A stretch of 64,000 bases of DNA from Caecibacter massiliensis. Lineage in GTDB: Bacteria; Bacillota; Negativicutes; Veillonellales; Megasphaeraceae. Shown here in pieces: positions 44,255-55,533 of this stretch. The stretch lies in assembly GCA_900095875.1 (NCBI GenBank), contig LT608311.1, forward strand, positions 1,178,001-1,242,000, in the 5' to 3' direction. Made by a program: the position numbers and the translations under genes. The notes below the pieces were generated by a model. That model ran no database searches, was not told the origin of the DNA, and worked only from the letters and a program-made list of their open reading frames with translations. Position 1 is the stretch's first letter, and each line of letters starts with the position of its first letter.

Positions 44255-45004
44255 TTATTCCGTCTTTTCTATAGTGACTGTCGTGCCATTGTCTGTTGTA
44301 ACTTTGGATGTCGTATCCGGAGCCGTTTCTTTCTGTTCCGGCGCATTATGTTCCGCTATCGTCTTGGCATCAGCCGGACTGACAGGAGCAACGACCGGTG
44401 TAGGTGCTGGTTCCTGTGTAGAGGTATTCTGTGAAGCCTGTGCTGTTCCATCCACGGTAGTTGCTGTACCGCCTGCTACTGCCGCCGCTGCCGCCGCTCC
44501 ATTGTCATCGGCTACGACACCAGCCCAGATAGAAATGATTTTGCCATTTTCTACACCGAAACTATATCCGCCAAACGCATTGGGCAGGGACGGATTGGGT
44601 TCCATAGCGTAATGATAGTAGGTGACGCCATTGACTTCCCCTTTTCTTTCGCAGGGGCCGTATTTTTCTGTAATGACGGCTTCATCCATACCGACGCCGA
44701 CACCAGCCGGCGTATTCAGTCCATTATGCCCTGAAGAAAGGACAGTAAAAACAGTGCTGACATCAGAAGGATTCGATGTAACGACAAAAGAATTGCCATA
44801 GGTGTAGGTTGCCTGCGTCGGCGTATCAAAATTCGTTGAATCAGGCTGGCCATAAAGGCTCTTCATATAACTGACAGCCGAGCCGGGACCGATGCCACCG
44901 ACAAGGACCTGGTCATATGGTATAGCAGCCAGACAGACCGAGGCGCTCATAACGGCTCCTGTAACGAGAATACATACTTTTTTCAAAATCTGCTGAAACT
45001 TCAT
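44255..45004 (-). CDS. exported protein of unknown function with Ala/Thr-rich tail
   Basis: 249 residues. The signal peptide is cleaved near SVCLAA (about residue 26). The mature N-terminal domain (VGGIGPGSAVSYMKSLYGQPD) is a small beta-rich fold that I associate with periplasmic proteins of Negativicutes but cannot name. From about residue 170 it becomes low-complexity (Ala, Thr, Pro, Glu). Two Gly-Val-Gly-Met repeats resemble the first motif (GVGVGMDEAVITEKYGPCE), suggesting a duplicated domain of the BamE/SmpA style. Monocistronic. Confidence 0.75.
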   Translation of the reverse strand: MKFQQILKKVCILVTGAVMSASVCLAAIPYDQVLVGGIGPGSAVSYMKSLYGQPDSTNFDTPTQATYTYGNSFVVTSNPSDVSTVFTVLSSGHNGLNTPAGVGVGMDEAVITEKYGPCERKGEVNGVTYYHYAMEPNPSLPNAFGGYSFGVENGKIISIWAGVVADDNGAAAAAAVAGGTATTVDGTAQASQNTSTQEPAPTPVVAPVSPADAKTIAEHNAPEQKETAPDTTSKVTTDNGTTVTIEKTE

Positions 45005-45086
45005 GATACTTCCTTCTTTCCCTGTATTTCAATCCGTATCTAGTATAGCAGATACAGAAAAAATGTGAACTATCAGTTTATACTTT

Positions 45087-45620
45087 TTACCGGTCAAAAA
45101 AGGGATCCTTTCCAGAAACGGATATGGCAATACCCAGCCACTTATATTCACAACCATAGGGCATTTCACCTGCCGCTTTTCCAATAGACGCATAAATCCG
45201 GCTGTCGGTCAGCTCCCGGTGTGCCGCCAGCGCAGCGGAAGACAAGGCAATGCCCAAATCGACGTAGATATACGCACAATTGCCACCGGCTTCCCGGCAG
45301 CTGCTGCAATCGCCAAAATCACAGAAATTACAGTGAGCCAGGCCGCGGTAGCTTTTTTCAATACCGATGAGAACTACGGCGTCGGCCTGCCGTACATTGC
45401 CTGCATCCCGTCCATACCAGTGCTGCCAGGAATCACCAAAATATTTCTTTCCGATTTCTTCCATTTTATCAGCCAGCGCATCCTTTTCTTCTCCCGTAAC
45501 GACCAGCGTATGGATACCATCAATATGCCGCGTTTTCGGCGCTGTCCTGGCTGCTGCACACATGCGGGCCGCCGTTTCCAGAACGGCTTTTTTTTCCATT
45601 TCATCCCCTGTATAAATCAT
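45087..45620 (-). CDS. DUF2148 ferredoxin-domain protein
   Basis: 177 residues of the DUF2148 family. A Cys cluster HCNFCDFGDCSSCREAGGNC (about 97-116) fits one 4Fe-4S centre, and the flanking alpha/beta region resembles a nitroreductase-like fold. The role is unknown. An AGGAGG lies ten bases before the ATG at 45620; a second ATG seven codons on has its own GGGG and is an alternative. Confidence 0.85.
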   Translation of the reverse strand: MIYTGDEMEKKAVLETAARMCAAARTAPKTRHIDGIHTLVVTGEEKDALADKMEEIGKKYFGDSWQHWYGRDAGNVRQADAVVLIGIEKSYRGLAHCNFCDFGDCSSCREAGGNCAYIYVDLGIALSSAALAAHRELTDSRIYASIGKAAGEMPYGCEYKWLGIAISVSGKDPFFDR

Positions 45621-45833
45621 CGCCTATCATCCTCCTTGAAATAATGTTTCTTTTTCTATCATACCAGAGTCTGCCCCGGCCTGCCAGTATAGACCAGAAT
45701 AATGAAACGGAATGTTTCCGCTATCACCTTGCCTAAACAGAATAAACACGTTATAATACTCATCAAATACCCATATTTTGAATTTAAAAAGGAGTTGCTA
45801 TCAGATTTGGATGTCTCGCTAGGGGAACAATTT

Positions 45834-47156
45834 ATGGTCATCGTATTGCTCATCATCGGGAATGGCATTTTTTCTATGCTGGAAATGTCCATCGTCAGCT
45901 GTAGTCAGGCCCGTCTGGAGGCTTTGGTAGAGGAAGGAAACAATTCTGCCCGTATTGTCATCCGGTTGCGGGAAAACCCGAATAAAATGTTTTCTACCGT
46001 ACAATTCGGCATGACTCTGGTCAGCCTGCTCACCGGTGTCTATGGCGGTACAGCCATGGCAGAGCCCATGTCCCACTCTCTCATAGACCTCTATCCGCCT
46101 ATAGCTCCTTATGCCTACTCAGTTAGCCTGACAACGCTGGTCATTGCCATTACCTATCTGACATTGATTCTGGGAGAACTGGTTCCTAAACGTCTGGCTA
46201 TTGATAATCCAGAACGGATTGCCTGTTTTCTGGCCCGCCCCATGTTGTATTTTTCTTCTCTCTGTACACCGCTGGTATGGTTTCTGTCTGCTTCGACGGC
46301 AGCCGTTATGAAACTCATGGGGGCCGGTCATCCACAAAAGAAACCCGTCACAGAAGACGAAATCAAGCTGCTCCTCGAACAGGGAGCCGAGCTGGGTGCC
46401 TTTGCCAAAGAAGAGCCGGAACTGGTAGACCGCGTATTCCGTCTCGGCGATATGGATGTAAGCGATATCATGACTAACCGTACCCAGGTGGACTGGATTG
46501 ATTTGGAAGATCCGGAAGAAACGGTCATCAGAGAAATGTTAGACTGCCATCATCTGATCATGCCGGTAGGGCGTGGGTCACTCGACGATTTTGTCGGCGT
46601 CGTATCCATTACCGATGTTTTTGGCAAATATCACGCTTCCGTCCTTAAACAGCATACACCGTCGATGATACAGATTCTGGAGGACAGCCTGCGCCGGCCT
46701 ATCTATGTTCCCGAATCGATGGATATTATGAAAGTCGTCCAGACTTTCCGCGAACACGGTGTCCATGAAGCGGTGGTCCTCGATGAATATGGCAGCCTGA
46801 GCGGCATCGTCACGCTCCATGACATTCTGGAAGAACTACTGGGAATCATGCCTGCCGGTGAAGAGGAAAAGCAGGAAGAAGCCAACCGCATCATCCGCCG
46901 CGGCCCCGGCGAATGGCTCATGGAAGGTCTGCTCACAATCGAAGAATTTAAAGATTTCTTTGACCTCGATGAAGACCTTCCCGGAGAAGAAGACGATCTA
47001 TACAAAACACTGGCCGGATTCGTTACGTATAAAATAGGCCGTATCCCTACCGAAACGGATACATGCAGCTGGAAAAACTTCACTTTTGAAGTCATGGATA
47101 TGGATAATCTCCGCGTCGATAAAATTCTGGTAACAAAAAAAGAGACCGCTGAATGA
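45834..47156 (+). CDS. CNNM/CorC-type hemolysin-family transporter
   Basis: About 440 residues from the ATG at 45834, which follows AGGGGAAC; a TTG at 45807 is possible, and the open frame back to 45702 lacks a good start. Domain order: a DUF21 membrane domain with three to four helices (GNGIFSMLEMSIVS, LILGELVPKRLAIDN), a CBS pair (about 195-330), and a CorC_HlyC domain at the end. Such proteins export or sense magnesium or cobalt. The last codons lie within the terminator hairpin. Confidence 0.9.
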   Translation: MVIVLLIIGNGIFSMLEMSIVSCSQARLEALVEEGNNSARIVIRLRENPNKMFSTVQFGMTLVSLLTGVYGGTAMAEPMSHSLIDLYPPIAPYAYSVSLTTLVIAITYLTLILGELVPKRLAIDNPERIACFLARPMLYFSSLCTPLVWFLSASTAAVMKLMGAGHPQKKPVTEDEIKLLLEQGAELGAFAKEEPELVDRVFRLGDMDVSDIMTNRTQVDWIDLEDPEETVIREMLDCHHLIMPVGRGSLDDFVGVVSITDVFGKYHASVLKQHTPSMIQILEDSLRRPIYVPESMDIMKVVQTFREHGVHEAVVLDEYGSLSGIVTLHDILEELLGIMPAGEEEKQEEANRIIRRGPGEWLMEGLLTIEEFKDFFDLDEDLPGEEDDLYKTLAGFVTYKIGRIPTETDTCSWKNFTFEVMDMDNLRVDKILVTKKETAE

Positions 47157-47176
47157 GCGGTCTCAATTTTTTTTAT
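47139..47176. terminator. bidirectional terminator overlapping the CorC-type stop codon
   Basis: GAGACCGCT / AGCGGTCTC with a five-base loop and A/T runs on both sides. The plus-strand stop codon lies in the loop region, and the minus-strand gene ends right after it. Confidence 0.85.
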
Positions 47177-47982
47177 CATACCCAGATTCCAATGCCGCCG
47201 TGGCCATGGTGATGCCATCCGCCGCCCCATCCGACACCGATACCGATGCCAATCGGCCTGCGTCCGGAATCGTGATTCGATGAATCAGCAGGCTCAATGA
47301 CTTTAACGGTCCGGGTAATGGTACGTACCGTGTTACCCATACGTAAATCGATAACAAGGTCTGCCTTCCCTTCCGATTTAGACACGATATTCATTTTTTC
47401 AGAAATATCGGCTACAGAAGGATTCAGACTGGTAATTTTGATATCATAGGGCAGTCGTCCCGGCATGCGGACGCGCAGGATGCCATAGCTTCCCATCGGT
47501 ATTTTACCTGGATATACCGTCACTTCTGCCTTATCGAGCAACTTTTCCGGCGTTCCCAGAATGAGTACGGCATCATCATTATCCTGTAATTTCCAGACAC
47601 AGGAATCATCTTTAGCAACAAAATAACTGCCTATAAGGATGTGACTGTCCGTATCATATGCTTTGACACTATAGAAATAGTCACCGGTAAGATTTTTTTC
47701 TACCCGGTAATAGTATCGTCCCGTATCTTGTGGGAGTCCTGTCTTTTCACGGGAAATTCCCTCAACAGCTCCTGTGACGGCATCATATACGCGGCCTGAT
47801 GTAACATAATACTTGTTTGTATTTTTCATATGTACAGCCGGATCGGTAATGACGACCGGCTGTATCTGTTCTGCCACAGACGGTGCCGCCTCAGCCGGCA
47901 ACACCGTACCAGACGCCAGCACAGAAAGCGTACAGGCGCACCACAGCGCTGTGCAAAGACTTACATGCCAAATTCGTTTCAT
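47176..47982 (-). CDS. exported protein with Gly/His-rich tail, unknown function
   Basis: 268 residues with a signal peptide (cleavage near AEAAPS, about 33). The body is beta-rich, and the segment SLNPSVADISEKMNIVSKSEG resembles a bacterial Ig-like (Big_2) fold. The C-terminus is GIGIGVGWGGGWHHHGHGG, a metal-binding-type Gly/His tail. No family was recognised. It lies between the CorC-type gene and gyrB; coupling to metal transport is conceivable but unsupported. Confidence 0.75.
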   Translation of the reverse strand: MKRIWHVSLCTALWCACTLSVLASGTVLPAEAAPSVAEQIQPVVITDPAVHMKNTNKYYVTSGRVYDAVTGAVEGISREKTGLPQDTGRYYYRVEKNLTGDYFYSVKAYDTDSHILIGSYFVAKDDSCVWKLQDNDDAVLILGTPEKLLDKAEVTVYPGKIPMGSYGILRVRMPGRLPYDIKITSLNPSVADISEKMNIVSKSEGKADLVIDLRMGNTVRTITRTVKVIEPADSSNHDSGRRPIGIGIGVGWGGGWHHHGHGGIGIWV

Positions 47983-48008
47983 CAGACATCCCCCCTCAAG
48001 GAAATCTC

Positions 48009-50003
<1,995 letters not shown>

Positions 50004-50249
50004 TCAATCCACACTAAACAGCTCTTCATACCGTTTGACCAGCGTAGAAAGAGACAGGGGTGAACCATACACAGCATCTTCCGTGACTACATATGTACCA
50101 ATCTTTTCTGTACTATTTCCCACATATTCATACGGTTTATAGTACTGCATGAGCGGATTGGCTTTACTGGCACGGCTGGGATGAGCCTTGAACAGGGCGA
50201 CGAGGCGGCGTACATCGATCATCCGGTTTCCGCCGATATGAAGATACAT
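50004..50249 (-). CDS. remB: RemB/YaaB-like DUF370 protein
   Basis: 81 residues from the ATG at 50249, which has GGAG at a good distance; a GTG two codons upstream is less likely. MYLHIGGNRMIDVRRLVALF is the family N-terminus, shared with the extracellular-matrix regulators RemA/RemB. Placement between recF and gyrB matches yaaB of Bacillus. Regulatory DNA binding is inferred from the family. Confidence 0.88.
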   Translation of the reverse strand: MYLHIGGNRMIDVRRLVALFKAHPSRASKANPLMQYYKPYEYVGNSTEKIGTYVVTEDAVYGSPLSLSTLVKRYEELFSVD

Positions 50250-50251
50250 AA

Positions 50252-51130
50252 TCACTCCTTCTTTCTATAACGGTTAGCCAGGTTGCGGACATAATCATCG
50301 GTTAGTTCCACCGGCGTTTTCCTCGTGATGAACAAAGCCAGGAATAAATCATCTTCCGGTGTATCGCTATCGTAGTGGATCCGTTCAATGAGCTTATAAA
50401 TACAGTCCCGCCGTACTTCATTGTACAGTTCTACGTACAGCCGGTCACTGCGTACGGCTCCTATCTCATGAACGAACTGATCCAGTGACAGCCATGGCAT
50501 CTGGATCAACAGGTCGTGTACCAGCTTTTTCTTGTGCTGCCTGTCTTCGAGACGGCACAGGAGACATATCGTTTCTCCTTTTGCCAGCCAGCGGCCACAG
50601 CGCGGGCAATGGCGGAATCCTTCGGCTTCCATGGACAGGCGCCGTTTTTCCTGGGCAAAGCGCAGGGCTGCCATCTTTCCGCGGATGCGTTCCGGCAGGC
50701 GGCATGTTTCCTGCCTCACCATCTGCACATAATCATCGGATAAGACCACATCACGGATACGGCCCCGGGGATAGTCTGACTCCTCTTCTCCTTCAAGGGT
50801 TTCATACACGACCGGGGCCGGCTTTTTTCCACTGCGTACAAACCGCACCGACTGGACGAAATCTTCACCGATATAATCGTTAAGTTTCTTTTGTATTTCC
50901 TGACTGTACATAAAAAGCTGATTCATCCACACAGGATTGAGAACGCCTATTATTACGCAATTTTTATCTACGTCTTTAATATAAGAATATTTCGCAATTT
51001 GTTTACCTATAATCTGAGGCCAGTCCCGCTTTGCCTGAAAAAAGCGGAACGGTGTAAGCAGTTTATTTTCTTTGAGGACAGCCGGTATAGAAAGTCCGGC
51101 TTTTCCCATTTCATGGGTCCGCTTAACCAT
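50252..51130 (-). CDS. DciA-like (DUF721) protein with zinc ribbon
   Basis: 292 residues from the ATG at 51130, which overlaps the recF end. The N-terminal DUF721/DciA domain (DWPQIIGKQIAKYSYIKDV, LNPVWMNQLFMYSQ) is the helicase-loader family that brings DnaB to the origin in many bacteria. A Cys4 ribbon follows (CPRCGRWLAKGETICLLC, about 181-198). A further 90-residue helical C-terminal region is not part of classical DciA. The gene occupies the yaaB-adjacent slot. Confidence 0.85.
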   Translation of the reverse strand: MVKRTHEMGKAGLSIPAVLKENKLLTPFRFFQAKRDWPQIIGKQIAKYSYIKDVDKNCVIIGVLNPVWMNQLFMYSQEIQKKLNDYIGEDFVQSVRFVRSGKKPAPVVYETLEGEEESDYPRGRIRDVVLSDDYVQMVRQETCRLPERIRGKMAALRFAQEKRRLSMEAEGFRHCPRCGRWLAKGETICLLCRLEDRQHKKKLVHDLLIQMPWLSLDQFVHEIGAVRSDRLYVELYNEVRRDCIYKLIERIHYDSDTPEDDLFLALFITRKTPVELTDDYVRNLANRYRKKE

Positions 51131-52211
51131 TGGCAGCCACCCTGCCTTGTTCAATACAGATAAAAGAACAATCAGCAACAGACCGGAACATATCCGGTTC
51201 CGTCGTCGTGATAAATGTCTGGATACGTCCTTTAACAAAGGATAATAACGCCTGACGGCGCTGACTATCCAGTTCACTCATGACATCATCCAAAAGAAGT
51301 ACCGGATATTCCCCTGTTTCCGATTTCATATATTCCAGTTCGGACAGCTTCAATGCCAGAACAGCCGTGCGCTGCTGTCCCTGGGAGCCATATTTCTTTA
51401 AGTTGGCTCCGGCAATGGAAAATTCCAAATCGTCCCGGTGGGGCCCGACCGATGTAGACATGCGGTACCGGTCCTGTTCCAGATGGGACTGCAGCATATC
51501 ATAATACCACTGGGCATCCTTTTCTCTACCGTCACCATAAGGCTGCACATAGTCAATGTCCAGTCCTTCCCCTCCGCTGAGGCGCTTGTGGGTAATCCGG
51601 GCCAGAAGGCGGATTTTATGCAGGGCCTGAAGGCGGCGCTGTACGATATCGGCTGCCAGGCTGGCAATCTGGCGGTCCCACTCTTCCAGGGACTGGACCT
51701 TTTCATACTTCATTCGCTTAAGCAGCAGATTCCTCTGGGCAACAGCCCGGTGATACCGGAGAAGAGTCTGACAGTACACCGGACTGACCTGTGATAATTC
51801 ACGATCGAGAAACCGGCGGCGAAGAGCCGGTCCCGCCTTGATAAGCTGCAAATCTTCTGGTGAAAACAGGACCTCATTTAACGTACCGATCAGCTCTCTG
51901 CGCGACACTCTCGTCTTATTGACCCATAGTTCTTTCTTTGCTTCTTTGGAAAGAATCATTTTAATCTGCTGTATGACACCGCTGCGGCTGAAATTAAGGA
52001 TCAGACTTGCCGTCTGCTGCTTCCATTGGATGAGGTCCGCATCGGCAAGTCCCCGGTACGATTTACCAATACTTGCCATATACAGCGCTTCCAGGAGATT
52101 CGTTTTTCCCTGGCCGTTTTTTCCGTACAGCACGACAATCGATGGTGGAAATGTCACTCGTTCATCATCATAATTGCGGAAATGCAGCAGGCGGATATCA
52201 TGAATCAGCAT
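51123..52211 (-). CDS. recF: DNA replication and repair protein RecF
   Basis: 362 residues from the ATG at 52211 (MLIHDIRLLHFRNY), after GGGGAA. SMC-like ATPase: Walker A GKNGQGKTN near residue 31, the signature KYGSQGQQRTAVLALKLSE near 290, and Walker B VLLLDDVMSELD. It loads RecA at gaps together with RecOR. It overlaps the S4 protein gene and the dciA gene slightly, as in a coupled operon. Confidence 0.96.
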   Translation of the reverse strand: MLIHDIRLLHFRNYDDERVTFPPSIVVLYGKNGQGKTNLLEALYMASIGKSYRGLADADLIQWKQQTASLILNFSRSGVIQQIKMILSKEAKKELWVNKTRVSRRELIGTLNEVLFSPEDLQLIKAGPALRRRFLDRELSQVSPVYCQTLLRYHRAVAQRNLLLKRMKYEKVQSLEEWDRQIASLAADIVQRRLQALHKIRLLARITHKRLSGGEGLDIDYVQPYGDGREKDAQWYYDMLQSHLEQDRYRMSTSVGPHRDDLEFSIAGANLKKYGSQGQQRTAVLALKLSELEYMKSETGEYPVLLLDDVMSELDSQRRQALLSFVKGRIQTFITTTEPDMFRSVADCSFICIEQGRVAANG

Positions 52212-52215
52212 AGTT

Positions 52216-52434
52216 TTATTCCCCAATAAGTTTATACGTACCGATACCCTTTATCTCAACGATGTCACCGGAATGGAGCTGCTTCCGCTTGGCCTGGCAT
52301 AATGCGCCATTGACAAAAATCCTCTTTTCATCCAGAAGCGGACGGATCTGTCCTCCGCTTTCTATGACATCAGCCCATTTTAAGAATTGGTCTAACTGTA
52401 TCATATTAGTTTTAATTTCGATATTTTTTATCAT
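52216..52434 (-). CDS. S4-domain RNA-binding protein (YaaA/RlbA-like)
   Basis: 72 residues from the ATG overlapping the dnaN stop (ATGA). An S4 RNA-binding fold is visible (LDQFLKWADVIESGG, FVNGALCQAKRKQL, GDIVEI). It takes the standard place between dnaN and recF. The ribosome binding site GAGGGC lies inside the end of dnaN. Confidence 0.93.
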   Translation of the reverse strand: MIKNIEIKTNMIQLDQFLKWADVIESGGQIRPLLDEKRIFVNGALCQAKRKQLHSGDIVEIKGIGTYKLIGE

Positions 52435-53546
52435 TTTGCCCTCATTGGTGTAACGACAAATACACAATTCTGTTCATCTTTATCTTGTACCAGCATCGGA
52501 CTACTTGTCTTCAGCTGGAGTACAATTTCTTCACTATGGCAGTGTTTCAGGATATCCAGGACAAATTTTCCATTAAAAGCGATGCGGATGGGTTCGCCTT
52601 TAATCTGGCAGGAAACACTGTCTTCAATCGTGCCGTAATCGGGATGCTGGCTGGTCAGGCTGATCTGTCCGTCCTGAATAGCAAAATTAATGACATTATA
52701 CTGGGCATCTTTTGCCACGATAGAAGCGCGTTCGACGGCTGCCGTAAATTCCTGGCGGTTCAGCGTCACCGTACTGGTAAACTGTGTCGGGATAACCCGG
52801 CGGTAATTTGGGAATTCCCCTTCAATCAGCCGGGTACGGATAAAGATATTGCCAAACCGGACAGTCATAAAATTGCGAAGCGCTACAATCTGTACATCCT
52901 GCGGTATATCCGTCGGCAGCTGACGGGCAATTTCCATGAGCAGCCGGCTCGGAATGACGGCTTTGAAAGGCTGTTCGACCGGCTGGGCCAGTTCGGCTGA
53001 TTTGAGAGCCAGGCGATGAGTGTCTGTAGCCACCATATTGAGAGTCGTCCCGCTTACATCGATATGTGTACCGGTGAAAATGGGACGGGCCGTATCGGTA
53101 GAACAGGCATATGATGTATGGTCGATGAGGTCTTTCAGAGTAATACTGTCTGTCGTGAAAGAAGAAGTACCATTTTCAACAATGTCTACTTCATTAAAAT
53201 CATCCGGATTGATTGTCAGGCATTCAAATTTCAGTTTTCCGCCTTTTAACAGGAGCTGGGTATCTCCATCTTCTTTGATCATCTCGATTTCATCACCAGG
53301 CAGACGGCGTGTCAGTTCGATGAGAAATGGATTAGCAATAAATACTTCGCCTGGTTCTTCAATGATGCCCGGTACTTCCGTACGGATTCCCATATCGTAA
53401 TCATTGGCCTGGAATTCGATCATATCACCGATGGCTTTGATGAGCAGGCCATTTTCATAAGAAATGTTATTACTTTTATCCTGGGCGATTTTTTGTACGG
53501 ACTGGAGTCCTTTGTTGAGGTCTTCTTTTTTGAATCTGAGTTTCAT
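52431..53546 (-). CDS. dnaN: DNA polymerase III beta subunit (sliding clamp)
   Basis: 371 residues from the ATG at 53546 (MKLRFKKEDLN), preceded by AAAAGGGG. Three clamp domains are recognisable (FIANPFLIELTRRLPGD, TDTHRLALKSAE, the C-terminal VVTPMRAK). The C-terminal P-M-R pocket end is standard. It is separated from dnaA by 221 bases containing DnaA boxes. Confidence 0.97.
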   Translation of the reverse strand: MKLRFKKEDLNKGLQSVQKIAQDKSNNISYENGLLIKAIGDMIEFQANDYDMGIRTEVPGIIEEPGEVFIANPFLIELTRRLPGDEIEMIKEDGDTQLLLKGGKLKFECLTINPDDFNEVDIVENGTSSFTTDSITLKDLIDHTSYACSTDTARPIFTGTHIDVSGTTLNMVATDTHRLALKSAELAQPVEQPFKAVIPSRLLMEIARQLPTDIPQDVQIVALRNFMTVRFGNIFIRTRLIEGEFPNYRRVIPTQFTSTVTLNRQEFTAAVERASIVAKDAQYNVINFAIQDGQISLTSQHPDYGTIEDSVSCQIKGEPIRIAFNGKFVLDILKHCHSEEIVLQLKTSSPMLVQDKDEQNCVFVVTPMRAK

Positions 53547-53659
53547 GGTTGTCCCCTTTTCTATGATGGTGAGGTTAATTGAAAAATGAGTTAAAATCGT
53601 AGTAATAGTCATAGGCGCTGTGAAATTGTGCATAAGTCCTGTGAAGGCCTTATTTTATG

Positions 53660-53740
53660 CTATCCACAGATGTGTATAACTTGTGGATAAACAGGATTTT
53701 TCCATCCACAAATCCACTGTTTTCCGGAAGATGTGGATAA
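53660..53740. other. DnaA-box cluster between dnaA and dnaN
   Basis: Boxes read CTATCCACA (53660-53668), TGTGTATAA (53671-53679), TGTGGATAA (53682-53690) and TGTGGATAA (53732-53740). A CATCCACA near 53703 is a weaker match. This is the second part of a bipartite origin, the other being upstream of dnaA. Confidence 0.8.
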
Positions 53741-53767
53741 ACGGATTTTTTTCCACATTTTTTCCGC

Positions 53768-55387
53768 TCATTTGTCCACGCTCATGATGCGCGTCTTTAA
53801 TTGTTCTATCATGGTGCGAAAATTTTTATCTTTTTCCATTGCCTTGGCAACTTTATCACAGGCATGCATAACCGTAGAATGGTCTCTGCCATTGAATGCC
53901 GTTCCTATATGAGGATACGTGTTTTCCGTCAGTTCACGGCAGAGATACATGGCTATCTGGCGGGGAAAAGCAATCGACTTGGTTTTCTTCTTGCTCATCA
54001 GGTCTTCATATTTTACTTTATAGAACTGACAAACGGCTTTTGTGATTTCATCAATGGTAATATATTTTTTCTTGTCACTGGCCTGTACTAAATCTTGTAA
54101 TGCCCGCTGGGCTATGTCGAGCGTAACCGGTGAATGTTCCTCTGCAGCCTGTAGCGTGACGCGGACAAAAGCTCCTTCCAGTTCACGGATATTTTCACTG
54201 ACATTAGCAGCGATGAAATTGATGGCATCATTCTGGAATTCAATGTGTTCAGACTGGGAACGGCGGCGGAGAATGGCTGTCCTCATTTCCAGATCCGGTG
54301 GCGTTATGCGGGCGACGGCGCTGGCCTGAAATCGGGAACGGAGCCTGTTTTCCAGTTTTTTCAGATTTTGTGGTGGCCGGTCGCTGGTGAATACCATTTG
54401 TTTGTGATCCTGGTATAACTTATTAAAAGTATGGAAAAATTCTTCCTGTGTATGTTCTTTATTTTCCAGGAACTGTATATCATCGACGAGGAGTACATCG
54501 ACGTTGCGATACCGCTGTCGGAAGCTTTCCGGATTTTTATCCTGGATAGACTGGATGAGCTCATTGGCAAAGTCTTCGCTGGTAATGCAACGCAAACTCA
54601 TGTTAGGGAAATTTTCCCGGATTTTATGACCGATGGCGTGCATTAGATGAGTTTTTCCCAGTCCGGAATCGCCATAAATAAAGAAAGGATTGTATTTTTG
54701 GGCCGGTGCACCAGCTACGGACAATGCGACGGCGTTAGCCATACGGTTGCTGTTGCCAACGATGAACGTATCGAACGTATAGTTGCTGTTCAGTCCGTCA
54801 GAAACGGGAACCTGTGCGGCCGGGACCGGTTCTGGTTTTTCTGCTGCTGGCGGTGGCGTGATATCTTTGGCTGAGCGGATTTCTGGAAGAGAAATACTTT
54901 CGTATTCATACGTATCAGGATTTTCCGTATCTACCGGTTCCAGTGTCGTTTGTGCCCATTCGGGTTCATCATATTCCTGGTTTTCCCGGATCGTGTCTTC
55001 TTCCAGTACTTTAAAAGACGAAGCTGGTGCTGCAGATACCGTTTTTTCCGGATGATATGCTGCAGGTGTTGAAGGCGCCGATGATGGTGCTGCCGGAGAT
55101 ACAGACGGACCGGGGGTCGTTTCCCCTCCCGTGCTGTAGATAAGGCGTACCTGTGTAGGACGGCCTGTTACATGGCTGGCTGCCGTTTCCAGGAGATCTG
55201 TATATTTTTTGCTGATGAAAGAACAGACGAAACGACTCGTCGTATCCAGTGTCAGGACATCGTTTTCATACATACAGGGAATCAGGGCTGCTTCAAACCA
55301 GTTGTCGTAAATTTGCGGGGATACCTGAGGCCGTATATCGGTCAGTATACCGATCCAGAGTTCAGTCAGGTCTATCATGTCATGCAT
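53768..55387 (-). CDS. dnaA: chromosomal replication initiator DnaA
   Basis: 539 residues, long for DnaA because of an extended Pro/Ser/Glu-rich linker (about residues 90-200) between the N-terminal domain I and the AAA+ domain. Walker A is GDSGLGKTH, with LLVDDIQF as Walker B and SRF in the arginine-finger region. Domain IV has FNGRDHSTVMHACDK, which binds DnaA boxes. ATG codons at 55387 and 55378 are both possible; AAGGA precedes the first by four bases. Confidence 0.96.
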   Translation of the reverse strand: MHDMIDLTELWIGILTDIRPQVSPQIYDNWFEAALIPCMYENDVLTLDTTSRFVCSFISKKYTDLLETAASHVTGRPTQVRLIYSTGGETTPGPSVSPAAPSSAPSTPAAYHPEKTVSAAPASSFKVLEEDTIRENQEYDEPEWAQTTLEPVDTENPDTYEYESISLPEIRSAKDITPPPAAEKPEPVPAAQVPVSDGLNSNYTFDTFIVGNSNRMANAVALSVAGAPAQKYNPFFIYGDSGLGKTHLMHAIGHKIRENFPNMSLRCITSEDFANELIQSIQDKNPESFRQRYRNVDVLLVDDIQFLENKEHTQEEFFHTFNKLYQDHKQMVFTSDRPPQNLKKLENRLRSRFQASAVARITPPDLEMRTAILRRRSQSEHIEFQNDAINFIAANVSENIRELEGAFVRVTLQAAEEHSPVTLDIAQRALQDLVQASDKKKYITIDEITKAVCQFYKVKYEDLMSKKKTKSIAFPRQIAMYLCRELTENTYPHIGTAFNGRDHSTVMHACDKVAKAMEKDKNFRTMIEQLKTRIMSVDK

Positions 55388-55407
55388 TCCTTTCCAATCG
55401 GGTGATG

Positions 55408-55533
55408 TGTGGATATGTTCATAAAAGATTGTGGATAAAGTGGATAAAATAGGCTGAAAAAAGCGGAAAGCCGATAAATATCGAGTTTCCGACCTATTAA
55501 ATTATCCACAATCTGTGGATAAACTGTGTATAA
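55408..55533. other. oriC: DnaA-box array upstream of dnaA
   Basis: Boxes are at 55408-55416 (TGTGGATAT), 55430-55438 (TGTGGATAA), 55439-55447 (AGTGGATAA), 55502-55510 (TTATCCACA), 55514-55522 (TGTGGATAA) and 55525-55533 (TGTGTATAA). A+T-rich DNA at about 55600-55660 beside them could be the unwinding element. The stretch between dnaA and rpmH (421 bases) holds this array, the dnaA and rpmH promoters and no gene. Confidence 0.85.
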
